Source: Amycolatopsis sp. CA-128772 (lineage in GTDB: Bacteria; Actinomycetota; Actinomycetes; Mycobacteriales; Pseudonocardiaceae). Taken from it: a stretch of 64,000 nucleotides of DNA. Under the pieces are notes generated by a model that ran no database searches, was not told where the DNA came from, and worked only from the letters and a program-made list of their open reading frames with translations. This document shows positions 1 to 8,122 of the stretch, piece by piece. The position numbers were made by a program, and so were the translations under genes. Location: the NCBI RefSeq assembly GCF_002904295.1, contig NZ_PPHG01000078.1:122761-186760 (forward strand), given 5' to 3'. Numbering within the stretch: position 1 is the first letter of the stretch; each line of letters begins with the position of its first letter.

Positions 1-1
1 C

Positions 2-1414
2 GCGAGTGTCGCGTCCTTTGCGGACTACCTCGGCGCGCAACGGATCGCCGGTGACACGCTGGCGCCGGCGGCCGTGCCGTCCGACGGCGTTTCGCTGCTC
101 ACCGCGCACGCCGCCGCCGGTCGCGAGTGGACGGTCGTCGCCGTCGCCGGCGTCCAGGAGGGCGCGTGGCCGGACCTGCGGCTGCGCGGATCCGTGCTGG
201 GCGTGGAACGGCTGAAGGACCTGATGGCCGGCGTCGACGACGACGCCGTGTCCCAGACCGCGCCGATCCTCGCCGAGGAGCGGCGCCTGTTCTACCTCGC
301 GATGAGCCGGGCGAAGCAGACGCTGCTGGTCACGGCGGTGTCGGGGGAGGACGAGCAGCCGTCCCGGTTCCTCGACGACCTGGAGGAGAACGGCGCCGAC
401 GATGGCGGGCTCGACTCGCGGATGAAGCCGCCGGGCCGGTCGCTGGTGCTCGCCGAGCTGGTGGGGGAGCTGCGCGAGGTCGTCTGCGACGACAAGGCGG
501 AGCCGGAACGCCGCCGCCGCGCGGCGAAGCAGCTGGCGCGGTTGGCCGAGGCGAAGGTGCCGGGCGCGCACCCGTCGACGTGGTACGGCCTGCTGCCGGC
601 GTCCACCGACGAGCCGGTGCACCCGCCGGGCGACCTGATCCGGATCTCACCGTCCACAGTGGAAATTCTGGCGAAGTGCCCGCTGCGCTGGATGGTCGAG
701 CGCCACGGCGGCAGCGACCCGGCGCAGCTGGCGGCGGTGACCGGGACGCTGGTGCACGGGCTCGCGCAGGCCGTGGCGTCCGGCAGCACGGACGCCGAGC
801 TGCAGGCCGCGCTGGACGAGGCTTGGGTGCGCGTCGACGCCGGCGCGCCGTGGTTCTCGCGGCGGGAGCGTAGGCGCGTCGAGCAGATGCTGCGCAACTT
901 CACCACGTGGCTGGAGCAAAGCCGGGCGGAGCTCAAGGAAGCGGGAGTCGAGCAGGACATCGAGGTCGAGCTGCCGGTCGGGGGCTCGGACGAGGTCCGG
1001 GTGCTGCTGCGCGGGCGGGTCGACCGGGTGGAGCTGGACTCCTCGGGGCGGCCGGTGATCGTGGACATCAAGACGGGCAAGGTCCCGGTGTCCGGCGCGG
1101 AGGCGGAGGCGCACCCGCAGCTGGCGGCCTACCAGCTGGCCGTGCTGCTGGGCGCGATCGAGGGCCGGACGGAGGCGGGCGGCGCGCGGCTGGTGTACGT
1201 CGCGAAGGCGAACAACAAGACGGGTTCGACGGAACGGTCCCAGCCGCCGATGGACGAGGTGGCCGGCAAGCAGTGGCTGGAGCTGGTCCAGAAGGCGGCG
1301 GCCTCGGCGGCCGGGCCGGACTACCAGGCGCAGGAGAACCCGGACTGCGACCGGTGTCCCGCGCGCGGCTGCTGCCCGCTGCGCCCCGAAGGCCGTCAGG
1401 TGCCAGGCCCGTGA
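2..1414 (+). CDS. adnA: AdnA-type helicase-nuclease subunit, 3' part only
   Basis: The reading frame is already open at base 2, so about 470 C-terminal residues are present and the N-terminal motor lies outside the window. The start of the fragment has the last superfamily-1 helicase motif (EERRLFYLAMSRAKQ). The C-terminal half is a RecB-like PD-(D/E)XK nuclease: a His in GTLVHGL, then GRVDRVELD, VDIKTGK and QLAAYQLA. One Cys (CPLRW) and a terminal Cys cluster (CDRCPARGCC) look like the four-Cys iron-sulfur staple of AddB/AdnA nucleases. In mycobacteria AdnA and AdnB form a heterodimeric motor-nuclease that resects double-strand breaks. Here adnB follows after 46 bases, which supports the pairing. 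Family assignment is strong; subunit identity rests on gene order and the Cys cluster. Confidence 0.9.
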   Translation, partial: ASVASFADYLGAQRIAGDTLAPAAVPSDGVSLLTAHAAAGREWTVVAVAGVQEGAWPDLRLRGSVLGVERLKDLMAGVDDDAVSQTAPILAEERRLFYLAMSRAKQTLLVTAVSGEDEQPSRFLDDLEENGADDGGLDSRMKPPGRSLVLAELVGELREVVCDDKAEPERRRRAAKQLARLAEAKVPGAHPSTWYGLLPASTDEPVHPPGDLIRISPSTVEILAKCPLRWMVERHGGSDPAQLAAVTGTLVHGLAQAVASGSTDAELQAALDEAWVRVDAGAPWFSRRERRRVEQMLRNFTTWLEQSRAELKEAGVEQDIEVELPVGGSDEVRVLLRGRVDRVELDSSGRPVIVDIKTGKVPVSGAEAEAHPQLAAYQLAVLLGAIEGRTEAGGARLVYVAKANNKTGSTERSQPPMDEVAGKQWLELVQKAAASAAGPDYQAQENPDCDRCPARGCCPLRPEGRQVPGP

Positions 1415-1430
1415 CCGCGACCACGAAAGC

Positions 1431-1452
1431 GGCACTTTCACGTGAAAGTGCC
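1431..1452. repeat. Perfect 22-bp palindrome between adnA and adnB
   Basis: GGCACTTTCAC is followed directly by its exact reverse complement. The palindrome fills the gap between the adnA stop (1412-1414) and the adnB start (1461). The same core occurs at 19548-19573, 19583-19604 and, with single mismatches, twice in 32106-32166, so it is a dispersed family. It has no T tract, so it is a poor classical terminator; it could be a protein site or a mobile palindrome. Confidence 0.9.
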
Positions 1453-1460
1453 CGCTGGGG

Positions 1461-4400
1461 GTGGGTGTGAGCCCGCTTCTCGTTGCCAATCCCGTCGAGC
1501 CCGCCGAACTCGCCGATGCGCTCGGCCTGCACCGGCCGACGCCCGAGCAGGCCACCGTCATCGCCGCGCCCGTCGAACCTTCGCTCGTCGTCGCCGGGGC
1601 CGGGGCCGGGAAAACCGAAACCATGGCCGCGCGGGTCGTCTGGCTCGTCGCCAACGGGATCGTCAGCCCCGATCGCGTCCTCGGCCTGACCTTCACCCGG
1701 AAAGCCGCGCGCCAGCTCGGCGAACGCGTCCGCGCCAGGCTGCGTCGCCTCGCCGGGTCGGGCCTCCTCGACCGGCTCGACCCCACCGGCGGGCTGCGGT
1801 CCACTGTGGTCGCCGGCGAACCGACCGTCCTCACCTACCACGCCTACGCCGGGCGCCTGCTCTCCGAACACGGCCTGCGCCTGCCGGTCCAGCCCGGGGT
1901 CCGGCTGCTGTCGGAAACTTCGTCGTGGCAGATCGCGCACCGCGTGGTGTCCACTTGGGACAACGAGCTCGACACCGACCGGGTGCCGCCGACCGTGACC
2001 GCCGATCTGCTCGCGCTGGCCGGCGAACTCGGCGAACACCTCGTCTCGACCGAGCAGCTCGCCGACTACACGACCTGGCTGTGCCGCGTCATCGAAAACG
2101 CGCCGCGCGCCAAGGGGCAGCGGGCCGGGCTGCCGCAGAAGCTGACCGAAATCATGGCGGCGCAGCACTTCCGGCTCGCGCTGCTGCCGCTCGTCGACGA
2201 CTACCACCGCCGCAAGCGCAACGAAGGCGCGCTGGACTTCGCCGACCAGATGTCGCTCGCCGCCCAGCTGGCCGGCGGGTACCCGTCGGTCGTGCGCGGC
2301 GAGCGGGAGCGCTACGGCGCCGTCCTGCTCGACGAGTACCAGGACACCGGGCACGCCCAGCGCGTGCTGCTGCGCGCGTTGTTCGGCGGCGTCGAGCACC
2401 CGCCGATGCCGGTCACCGCCGTCGGCGACCCGGCGCAGGCCATCTACGGCTGGCGCGGCGCCAGCGCGGCCAACCTGCCCCGGTTCACCACGGACTTCCC
2501 GCGCTTCGACGGCGAACGGCTCGTTCCCGCCCACGAATTCGGGCTGCTGACCAGTTTCCGCAACCCGCCGGAGATCCTGGACCTCGCGAACGCGATCGCC
2601 GAACCGCTGCGCGCCCGCGGCCTCGGCGTCGAACGGCTGCGGGCGCGCGAAGGCGCCGGGCCCGCGGACATCGCGTGCGCGCTGCTGCCGGACATCCGCG
2701 CCGAACGCGAGTGGGTCGCCGAGGCGGTCGCGCGGCGCTGGCACGCCCAGCAGGAGGGCACCGGCAAGCCGCCGACCGCCGCGGTGCTCGTGCGGCGCCG
2801 CGCCGACATGGCCCCGATCGCCGCCGAGCTGCGGGCGCGCGGGCTGCCGGTCGAGGTCGTCGGGCTCGGCGGCCTGCTGGACGAGCCCGAGGTCGCGGAC
2901 CTCGTTTCGACGCTGAAGGTGCTCGCGGACCCGCTGTCCGGCAGTGCGGCGGCCCGGCTCCTGACCGGGTCGCGCTGGCGGCTCGCGGCCGCCGACGTCG
3001 CCGCGTTGTGGCGGCGGGCCGGGGAACTGTCGAGCCCGGAGAAGGCGGACACACCGGAGCTGGTCGTCGAGCGCGTCGAGCAGGCGGGGCTGATCGACGC
3101 CATCGACGAGCCGGGCGATCCGGCGCGGTATTCCGAGGAGGGGTACCGGCGGATCCGGCGGATCGGCTGGGAGCTGGCCGCGCTGCGGCGGCGGCTCGAC
3201 CAGTCGCTGCCGGAGCTCGTCGCCGATGTCGAACGCACGATGCTGCTGGACGTCGAATCACTGGCGCGCCCGGGATCCGCGGGGCGGGCGCACCTGGACG
3301 CGTTCGCCGAAGTCGTCACCGACTACGCCGAGACGGCCCCGACGGCGACCCTCCTGTCCTTTGTGGACTACCTGAACACCGCCGCGCACGCCGAAGACGG
3401 GCTCACTCCGGGCGAGGTCGAGGTCGTGCCGGACCGGGTGCAGGTGCTGACCGTGCACTCGGCGAAGGGTCTGGAGTGGGAGGTCGTCGCGGTGCCGCAC
3501 CTGGTGCACGAGGTGTTCCCCGGCCGGCGGCGGTCGTCGTCGTGGCTGCGGACCGCGACGTCGCTGCCCGCCGCGTTGCGCGGTGACGCCGAAGACCTGC
3601 CGGAGCTGCGGATCGCCGAGGGCTACGACCGCAAGGAAGTCCAAGAAGGACTGGAGCTGCACGAAGCCGGGTTCGTCGAGCGGGAGCAGTCGGAGGAACG
3701 GCGGCTCTGCTACGTCGCGCTGACGCGGTCGGAGCACGCGCTGATCGTCTCCGGGCACTGGTGGAACGAGAGCAGCAGCCGGGCCAAGGGGCCGTCGGAG
3801 TTCCTCACCGAGATCGGCGACGTGCTGCGCGAGACCGGCGTCGGACAGCTCGCCGAGTGGGCGCCGGAACCGGCCAAGGACGACGAAAACCCGCTGGTGT
3901 CGGACTCGCGCGCGGGGCGCTGGCCGGTGGACCCCCTCGCCGACCGCCGCACCGGGGTGCAGACCGGGGTGGAGCTGGTGTCCGAGGCGATGGCGTCAGC
4001 GCCGGATTCCCCGGACGAAGACGGCGACGATCCGGACGGCTGGATGACCGACACCGACGTCCTGCTGGAGGAGTGGGCGCGCAAGGACGACCAGGTCAAG
4101 CGGGTCCCGCTGCCGTCGCGGCTGTCGGTGAGCCAGCTGGTCGCCCTGGCCGACGACGCGGCCCGGCTGGCCGGCGACCTGCGCCGGCCGCTCCCGGTGG
4201 AACCCAACAGCTTCGCCCGCCGCGGCACGGAGTTCCACGGCTGGCTGGAGCGCCGCTTCGCGGGCGACCAGCTCATCGAGATCGACGACCTCCCGGGCGC
4301 GGCCGACTTCGGCGAGGCCCCCGACGCGGACTTCGAGGAACTGCAGACGGAGTTCGAGAAGAGCGAGTGGGCGGCGCGCGTCCCGGTGGCGGTGGAGGTG

Positions 4401-4706
4401 ACGTTCTCGGCGGACGTCGAGGGCATCACGTTGCGCGGCCGCATGGACGCGGTCTTCGCCGACCCCGACGGCGGCTGGACGGTGGTCGACTGGAAGACGG
4501 GCGCGGTCCCGCCGGAGTCCCGCATCCCGGCGTTGTCGGTCCAGCTGGCGGCCTACCGGATGGCGTGGGCGGCGCTGAAGGAGGTCCCGGTCGAGCGGGT
4601 GCGGGCGGCGTTCCACTACGTCCGCGCGAACCGCACGATCCGCCCGGCCGACCTCCTGTCCCCGGACGCCCTCCGCGGCCTGCTCCGCGACCTCCCCGAG
4701 GCGTGA
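1461..4706 (+). CDS. adnB: AdnB-type ATP-dependent helicase-nuclease subunit
   Basis: A 1081-residue UvrD/RecB-type protein. Visible in order: Walker A (AGAGAGKTET, about residues 45-54), Walker B (LLDEYQDTGH), GDPAQAIYGWRGA (motif III), VLTVHSAKGLEWE (motif V) and EERRLCYVALTRSE (motif VI). A C-terminal PD-(D/E)XK nuclease follows, with RGRMDAVF, VVDWKTG and QLAAYRMAW. Unlike the upstream subunit it has no terminal Cys cluster, as expected for AdnB. Length fits mycobacterial AdnB (about 1100 residues). The GTG at 1461 is used; GTG at 1467 is an equally reasonable start. It probably works with the upstream subunit in end resection of double-strand breaks. The stop codon lies inside the first unit of a 21-bp repeat array. 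Confidence 0.93.
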   Translation: MGVSPLLVANPVEPAELADALGLHRPTPEQATVIAAPVEPSLVVAGAGAGKTETMAARVVWLVANGIVSPDRVLGLTFTRKAARQLGERVRARLRRLAGSGLLDRLDPTGGLRSTVVAGEPTVLTYHAYAGRLLSEHGLRLPVQPGVRLLSETSSWQIAHRVVSTWDNELDTDRVPPTVTADLLALAGELGEHLVSTEQLADYTTWLCRVIENAPRAKGQRAGLPQKLTEIMAAQHFRLALLPLVDDYHRRKRNEGALDFADQMSLAAQLAGGYPSVVRGERERYGAVLLDEYQDTGHAQRVLLRALFGGVEHPPMPVTAVGDPAQAIYGWRGASAANLPRFTTDFPRFDGERLVPAHEFGLLTSFRNPPEILDLANAIAEPLRARGLGVERLRAREGAGPADIACALLPDIRAEREWVAEAVARRWHAQQEGTGKPPTAAVLVRRRADMAPIAAELRARGLPVEVVGLGGLLDEPEVADLVSTLKVLADPLSGSAAARLLTGSRWRLAAADVAALWRRAGELSSPEKADTPELVVERVEQAGLIDAIDEPGDPARYSEEGYRRIRRIGWELAALRRRLDQSLPELVADVERTMLLDVESLARPGSAGRAHLDAFAEVVTDYAETAPTATLLSFVDYLNTAAHAEDGLTPGEVEVVPDRVQVLTVHSAKGLEWEVVAVPHLVHEVFPGRRRSSSWLRTATSLPAALRGDAEDLPELRIAEGYDRKEVQEGLELHEAGFVEREQSEERRLCYVALTRSEHALIVSGHWWNESSSRAKGPSEFLTEIGDVLRETGVGQLAEWAPEPAKDDENPLVSDSRAGRWPVDPLADRRTGVQTGVELVSEAMASAPDSPDEDGDDPDGWMTDTDVLLEEWARKDDQVKRVPLPSRLSVSQLVALADDAARLAGDLRRPLPVEPNSFARRGTEFHGWLERRFAGDQLIEIDDLPGAADFGEAPDADFEELQTEFEKSEWAARVPVAVEVTFSADVEGITLRGRMDAVFADPDGGWTVVDWKTGAVPPESRIPALSVQLAAYRMAWAALKEVPVERVRAAFHYVRANRTIRPADLLSPDALRGLLRDLPEA

Positions 4707-4838
4707 TCAGGCCCGTAACTCGCGTGATCAGAGCCGGAACTCGCGTGATTGAGCCCGGAACTCGCGTGATTGAGCCCGGAACTCGCGAGTTACGGCTTCA
4801 ATCACGCGAGTCACGGGCCTGATCACGCGGGTTACGCG
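4701..4838. repeat. Two-way array of 21-bp units between adnB and a doxX-like gene
   Basis: Four head-to-tail 21-bp units of the type GCGTGATTGAGCCCGGAAC+TC lie at 4701-4721, 4722-4742, 4743-4763 and 4764-4784. Two units in the opposite orientation follow at 4787-4807 and 4808-4828, with a partial third. The array begins in the last codons of adnB and runs to the stop codon of the convergent gene (4832), so it occupies the entire intergenic space. Opposed units could fold into long hairpins in either transcript. The middle two units are identical. A second 21-bp two-way array lies after rnpB. Confidence 0.9.
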
Positions 4839-5200
4839 TTGTCGCGGACCTTGAGGGCCCAGGCGATCAGGGGCCACTGCAGCGGGAGGCGGGCCCAGGC
4901 GATCGCGCGGCGGGGGAGCGGGGCCGAAGCGGCGTCCACCGCCATCTTCACGTTCCCCGGGAACACGCCCAGGAACAGCAACGCCGCCGCCAAGCCGCCG
5001 AGACGGCGGGTGCGCGGCGTCGCCACCGCGGCCGCGACCGCCAGCTCCGCCACCCCCGATCCGTATGTCCAGGCCCGGCGCGACCCCGGCAGCGACCGCG
5101 GGATCAGGCCGTCGAAGGGCTTGGGGACCGCGAAGTGCAGGACGCCCATGAAACCCAGCGCGCCCGCCAGTACGTGCGCGGGTCGTTGCGAAGTTGCCAT
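4832..5200 (-). CDS. DoxX-like small membrane protein
   Basis: A 122-residue hydrophobic protein with about four predicted membrane segments. The pattern GALGFMGVLHFAVPKPFDGLIP, followed by GSGVAELAVAAAVATP and a third helix LGGLAAALLFLGVFPGN, matches the DoxX/DoxD-like superfamily, whose members have varied and mostly unknown redox or membrane roles. The ATG at 5200 is the first in-frame start. It is transcribed toward adnB, and the two genes are separated only by the 21-bp repeat array. Family call is reasonable, function unknown. Confidence 0.7.
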   Translation of the reverse strand: MATSQRPAHVLAGALGFMGVLHFAVPKPFDGLIPRSLPGSRRAWTYGSGVAELAVAAAVATPRTRRLGGLAAALLFLGVFPGNVKMAVDAASAPLPRRAIAWARLPLQWPLIAWALKVRDNA

Positions 5201-5279
5201 GAACTCATCGTTTCACGCGGCGGGCGGGTGTCCGGTTCGGCTATCCTCCGGGCGTGAGTGACGCTCGACACGAGCCAGC

Positions 5280-6359
5280 ATGAGGGCCCTCAAGCGGTTG
5301 CCGCTGGGCAGTCTCACCGATCGGCCCGACCACGAGCTCGTCGGCGTCCTGCGGATGCCGGAGCTGACCGTCAGCCCGCTGCGGTCGATCGTCAAGCGGA
5401 TCATCGGGGCGACGCTGGCGCTGCTGCTCACCGTGATCATCGTCTACGTCGACCGGGACGGCTACCGCGACGCCAACGGGGACGGGCTGTCCCTGCTGGA
5501 CAGCCTCTACTACGCCACCGTCTCGCTGTCGACCACCGGCTACGGCGACATCGCGCCGGCCACGTCGTCCGCCCGGCTGGTGAACGTGCTGGTGATCACC
5601 CCGCTGCGGGTGCTCTTCCTCATCGTCCTGGTCGGGACCACCCTGGAGGTGCTCACCGAGCGCTCCCGGCAGGCGTTCAAGATCCAGAAGTGGAGGACGA
5701 AGGTGCGCGACCACACGGTCGTCGTCGGGTTCGGCACCAAGGGCCGGTCCGCCGTCAACGCGCTGCTCGGCGACGAGAACGTCGCCCCGGGCCAGATCGT
5801 CGTCGTCGACACCGACCAGCAGGCCCTGGACGCGGCGAGCGCGCTCGGCCTCGTCGCCGTGCACGGCTCGGCCACCCGGGCGGACGTCCTGCGGGTGGCC
5901 GCCGTCCAGCACGCGCGCGCGGTCGTCGTCGCCCCGAACCGCGACGACACGGCGGTGCTCGTCACGCTCACCGCCCGCGAGCTGGCGCCCAAGGCGCACA
6001 TCGTCGCGTCGGTGCGGGAGGCGGAGAACGTCCACCTGCTCAAGCAGTCGGGCGCCAACCAGGTCGTCGTCTCCAGCGAGACGGCCGGGCGGCTGCTCGG
6101 CATGGCGACGTCGACGCCGCTGGTCGTGGACATCATGGAGGACCTGCTCACGCCCGAGTCGGGGCTGGCGATCGCCGAGCGGCCGGTCGAACCGTCCGAA
6201 GAGGGCGGTTCGCCGCGGCACCTGTCCGACCTGGTGCTCGGCGTGGTCCGCGACGGCGTCCTGTACCGCGTCGACGCCCCGCAGGCCGACGCCATCGAAC
6301 CGGGCGACAAGCTGCTTTACGTCAAAAAGGTCACCCAGGCGGAGAAGATCGAGCGGTAA
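5280..6359 (+). CDS. Two-TM potassium channel with cytosolic RCK (TrkA-N) domain
   Basis: A 359-residue ion channel. A first membrane helix (about residues 42-57) is followed by a pore loop with the K+ selectivity filter TTGYGD (about 85-90) and a second helix. From about residue 140 there is a Rossmann-type RCK domain with VVVGFGTKGRS and an acidic strand end (VVVDTD). A TrkA-C-like region appears in the last 80 residues. In mycobacteria the orthologous channel gene (Rv3200c) also follows adnB, so position supports orthology. Expected role is regulated potassium flux gated by a nucleotide or ligand bound to the RCK ring. The nearby upstream GTG runs into a stop, so ATG 5280 is preferred. Confidence 0.92.
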   Translation: MRALKRLPLGSLTDRPDHELVGVLRMPELTVSPLRSIVKRIIGATLALLLTVIIVYVDRDGYRDANGDGLSLLDSLYYATVSLSTTGYGDIAPATSSARLVNVLVITPLRVLFLIVLVGTTLEVLTERSRQAFKIQKWRTKVRDHTVVVGFGTKGRSAVNALLGDENVAPGQIVVVDTDQQALDAASALGLVAVHGSATRADVLRVAAVQHARAVVVAPNRDDTAVLVTLTARELAPKAHIVASVREAENVHLLKQSGANQVVVSSETAGRLLGMATSTPLVVDIMEDLLTPESGLAIAERPVEPSEEGGSPRHLSDLVLGVVRDGVLYRVDAPQADAIEPGDKLLYVKKVTQAEKIER

Positions 6360-6404
6360 CCGGGGCGCCTGGGTTTCGGCCGCGGAATCTGGAACCATGG
6401 CGAC

Positions 6405-6860
6405 GTGCCCCCGCGACCCCTCGCCCTCAAGTGGCCCACGGTGGCGATTCCCGCCGCGGCGGGCGTGCTCGTCGTGCTGCTGGCCTGGCTCGCCGGGCCC
6501 GGGCTGCTGGGGATCGGCAACGACGTCCTGGGCGCGCCGGTGCTGGCCGAGGTCACCAAGCCGGCGCCGTGCGGGCAGGCCGACGCGCGGGAAACGGTGA
6601 AGTTCACCGCCGCCGGGAAGACCCACGAAGGCACGCTCGACGGCTGCGGGCACGGCCAGGGTGAACGCGTCGAGGTCGCCGTGCCGGAGGCGCTGCCGGA
6701 CCAGGGCGCGGTCACCGTCACCCTCGCGGACACCTCGATGGGCGCCTCCGACGCCCGGCGCCCGCTCGGGCTCGCGCTGCTGGTGTTCGCCTGCTTCTCC
6801 GGCGGGATGTTCGTCTACCTGTGGCTGAGCATCCCGCTGCGGCCCAAGACGGCTAGCTGA
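6405..6860 (+). CDS. Small two-TM membrane protein of unknown function
   Basis: 151 residues: an N-terminal membrane helix (TVAIPAAAGVLVVLLAWLAGP), an extracytoplasmic stretch of about 80 residues with two Cys (APCGQ and DGCGHG, possibly a disulfide), and a C-terminal helix (PLGLALLVFACFSGGMFVYLWL). I do not recognise the family. The GTG at 6405 gives a helix close to the N terminus. Its last codons overlap the last codons of the convergent metallopeptidase gene by 8 bases. Position between the channel and an envelope block suggests a membrane role, nothing more. Confidence 0.6.
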   Translation: MPPRPLALKWPTVAIPAAAGVLVVLLAWLAGPGLLGIGNDVLGAPVLAEVTKPAPCGQADARETVKFTAAGKTHEGTLDGCGHGQGERVEVAVPEALPDQGAVTVTLADTSMGASDARRPLGLALLVFACFSGGMFVYLWLSIPLRPKTAS

Positions 6861-7929
6861 CCTCGGACGACGGCGCCGCGAAGGTGTTGCAGTCGGCGAT
6901 CCGGTTGCTCGTCGCGCCCGCTCGCCACCAGGACGCGTAGTGCGCGTTGGTGCCGTGGTCGTGGCTGCGGGAGGTGTTGTCCCCGCGGGTCTCCTGGTCG
7001 TTCCACGCTTTGTTGTACATGTCGCGGGTGATCGTGCCGCCCTGGTCGACGTGCGCGCCGAGGAACATTCCCGAGAAGCACTGGGCCTGCAGTTCCTTGC
7101 GCCGCGACATCTCCAGCCCGGCCGGGCTGTTCTGGCCGGCCTCGTAGATCTTCTGCCAGGCCGCGTCCATCAGCCCGGCGACCTCCTGGACGTGGTGGCC
7201 GTACTCGTGGGCGAACAGGGCCAGGTAGACACCCGGGTTGTTGCCGTACTGGTCGGTCTGCAGGCCGCGGAACGGGACGTACAGGTTGTTTTCGCAGTAG
7301 TACGCGGCCGTCGCGATGCCGACCTGGATGGTGCCGCACTCGGTCTCGAAGCTCGCGCCGGTCGGGAAGTGCAACGCCGGCGGCGTGAACGGCAGGTGGT
7401 AGGCCTCGAGGAACGGGCCCCACGCCGCGTCGAGGCACTTGCTCGCCGCGGTGAAGAACGCTTCCGCACCGGCCTGCGTGCTCTGCCAGGCCGGCAGCGT
7501 GCAGACGCGGTTCTGCAGGCCCGCGTTGGGGTCCTGCAGGATCGGGTGGTCGGCGAGCTTGAGGACCTTCTGCGGGCCGGTCGGGCTGGGCGTCGGCAGC
7601 TCGCTCGACGGGGCCGACGCCGACGCCGGGGCGCCCGCGCCGCCGGGCGGGAGCTGCGAAGGGACGTCCTGGGACGATGGGGTGTCGCGGAAGTTCGCGT
7701 TCGCCAGCGGGGTGTCGGTGCGGTTGAGGGCCACGATCGCGACCAGCCCGAGCACCAGCACGGCCACCGCGCCGAGGCACACGCCGATCACCGCCGCCGG
7801 CGAGCGGCGCCTCGGCGCGGACACGGTGTGCGGACGGCCGAGCCACGGGAGATCCGGTTGCGCATCCGGCACCGGCGGCGGCTGGACGGTTCCGCGAGGC
7901 GGTTCCTGGCCGTAGGGCGGTTGCGTCAC
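6853..7929 (-). CDS. Membrane-anchored neutral zinc metallopeptidase
   Basis: About 358 residues from the GTG at 7929 (VTQPPYGQ...); an in-frame start at 8013 would only add a poorly conserved leader. The order is a proline-rich cytoplasmic N terminus, one membrane helix (AVIGVCLGAVAVLVLGLVAI), a linker rich in S, P and A, then a catalytic domain with HEYGHHVQ (HExxH-type zinc site) and a downstream Glu region ELQAQCFSGMFLG. This is the putative neutral zinc metallopeptidase family (YpfJ-like). The domain should face outside the membrane. A close paralogue of the same architecture is encoded at 15473-17029, so the two bracket the MoxR/DUF58 operon. Substrate unknown. Confidence 0.85.
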   Translation of the reverse strand: MTQPPYGQEPPRGTVQPPPVPDAQPDLPWLGRPHTVSAPRRRSPAAVIGVCLGAVAVLVLGLVAIVALNRTDTPLANANFRDTPSSQDVPSQLPPGGAGAPASASAPSSELPTPSPTGPQKVLKLADHPILQDPNAGLQNRVCTLPAWQSTQAGAEAFFTAASKCLDAAWGPFLEAYHLPFTPPALHFPTGASFETECGTIQVGIATAAYYCENNLYVPFRGLQTDQYGNNPGVYLALFAHEYGHHVQEVAGLMDAAWQKIYEAGQNSPAGLEMSRRKELQAQCFSGMFLGAHVDQGGTITRDMYNKAWNDQETRGDNTSRSHDHGTNAHYASWWRAGATSNRIADCNTFAAPSSEVS

Positions 7930-8122
7930 TAGGCAGTCCCGAAGGGTCTCGGTACGGACCGGGGGTACCCGATCCCGCCATTCAGCATATCGGGGGAACG
8001 GGCCGTCTCGCACCCGTCCGTGCGCACCGGGTCACCGCGGCCGGACGTCACCCCAGGTCTGACCGGGTGCAAGCGGCTCTGAGAGAGTGTCCGCAAGCAA
8101 GCACTGCAGGCGAGGGGCTTCG

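Noticed and set aside
1068..2744. 558-codon open frame on the minus strand across adnA/adnB
   Set aside because: Shadow of GC-biased codons; no recognisable domains and it crosses the real gene boundary.
4701..4838. CRISPR array
   Set aside because: Units are back-to-back with no spacers and occur in both orientations; no cas genes. The same holds for 52587-52775.
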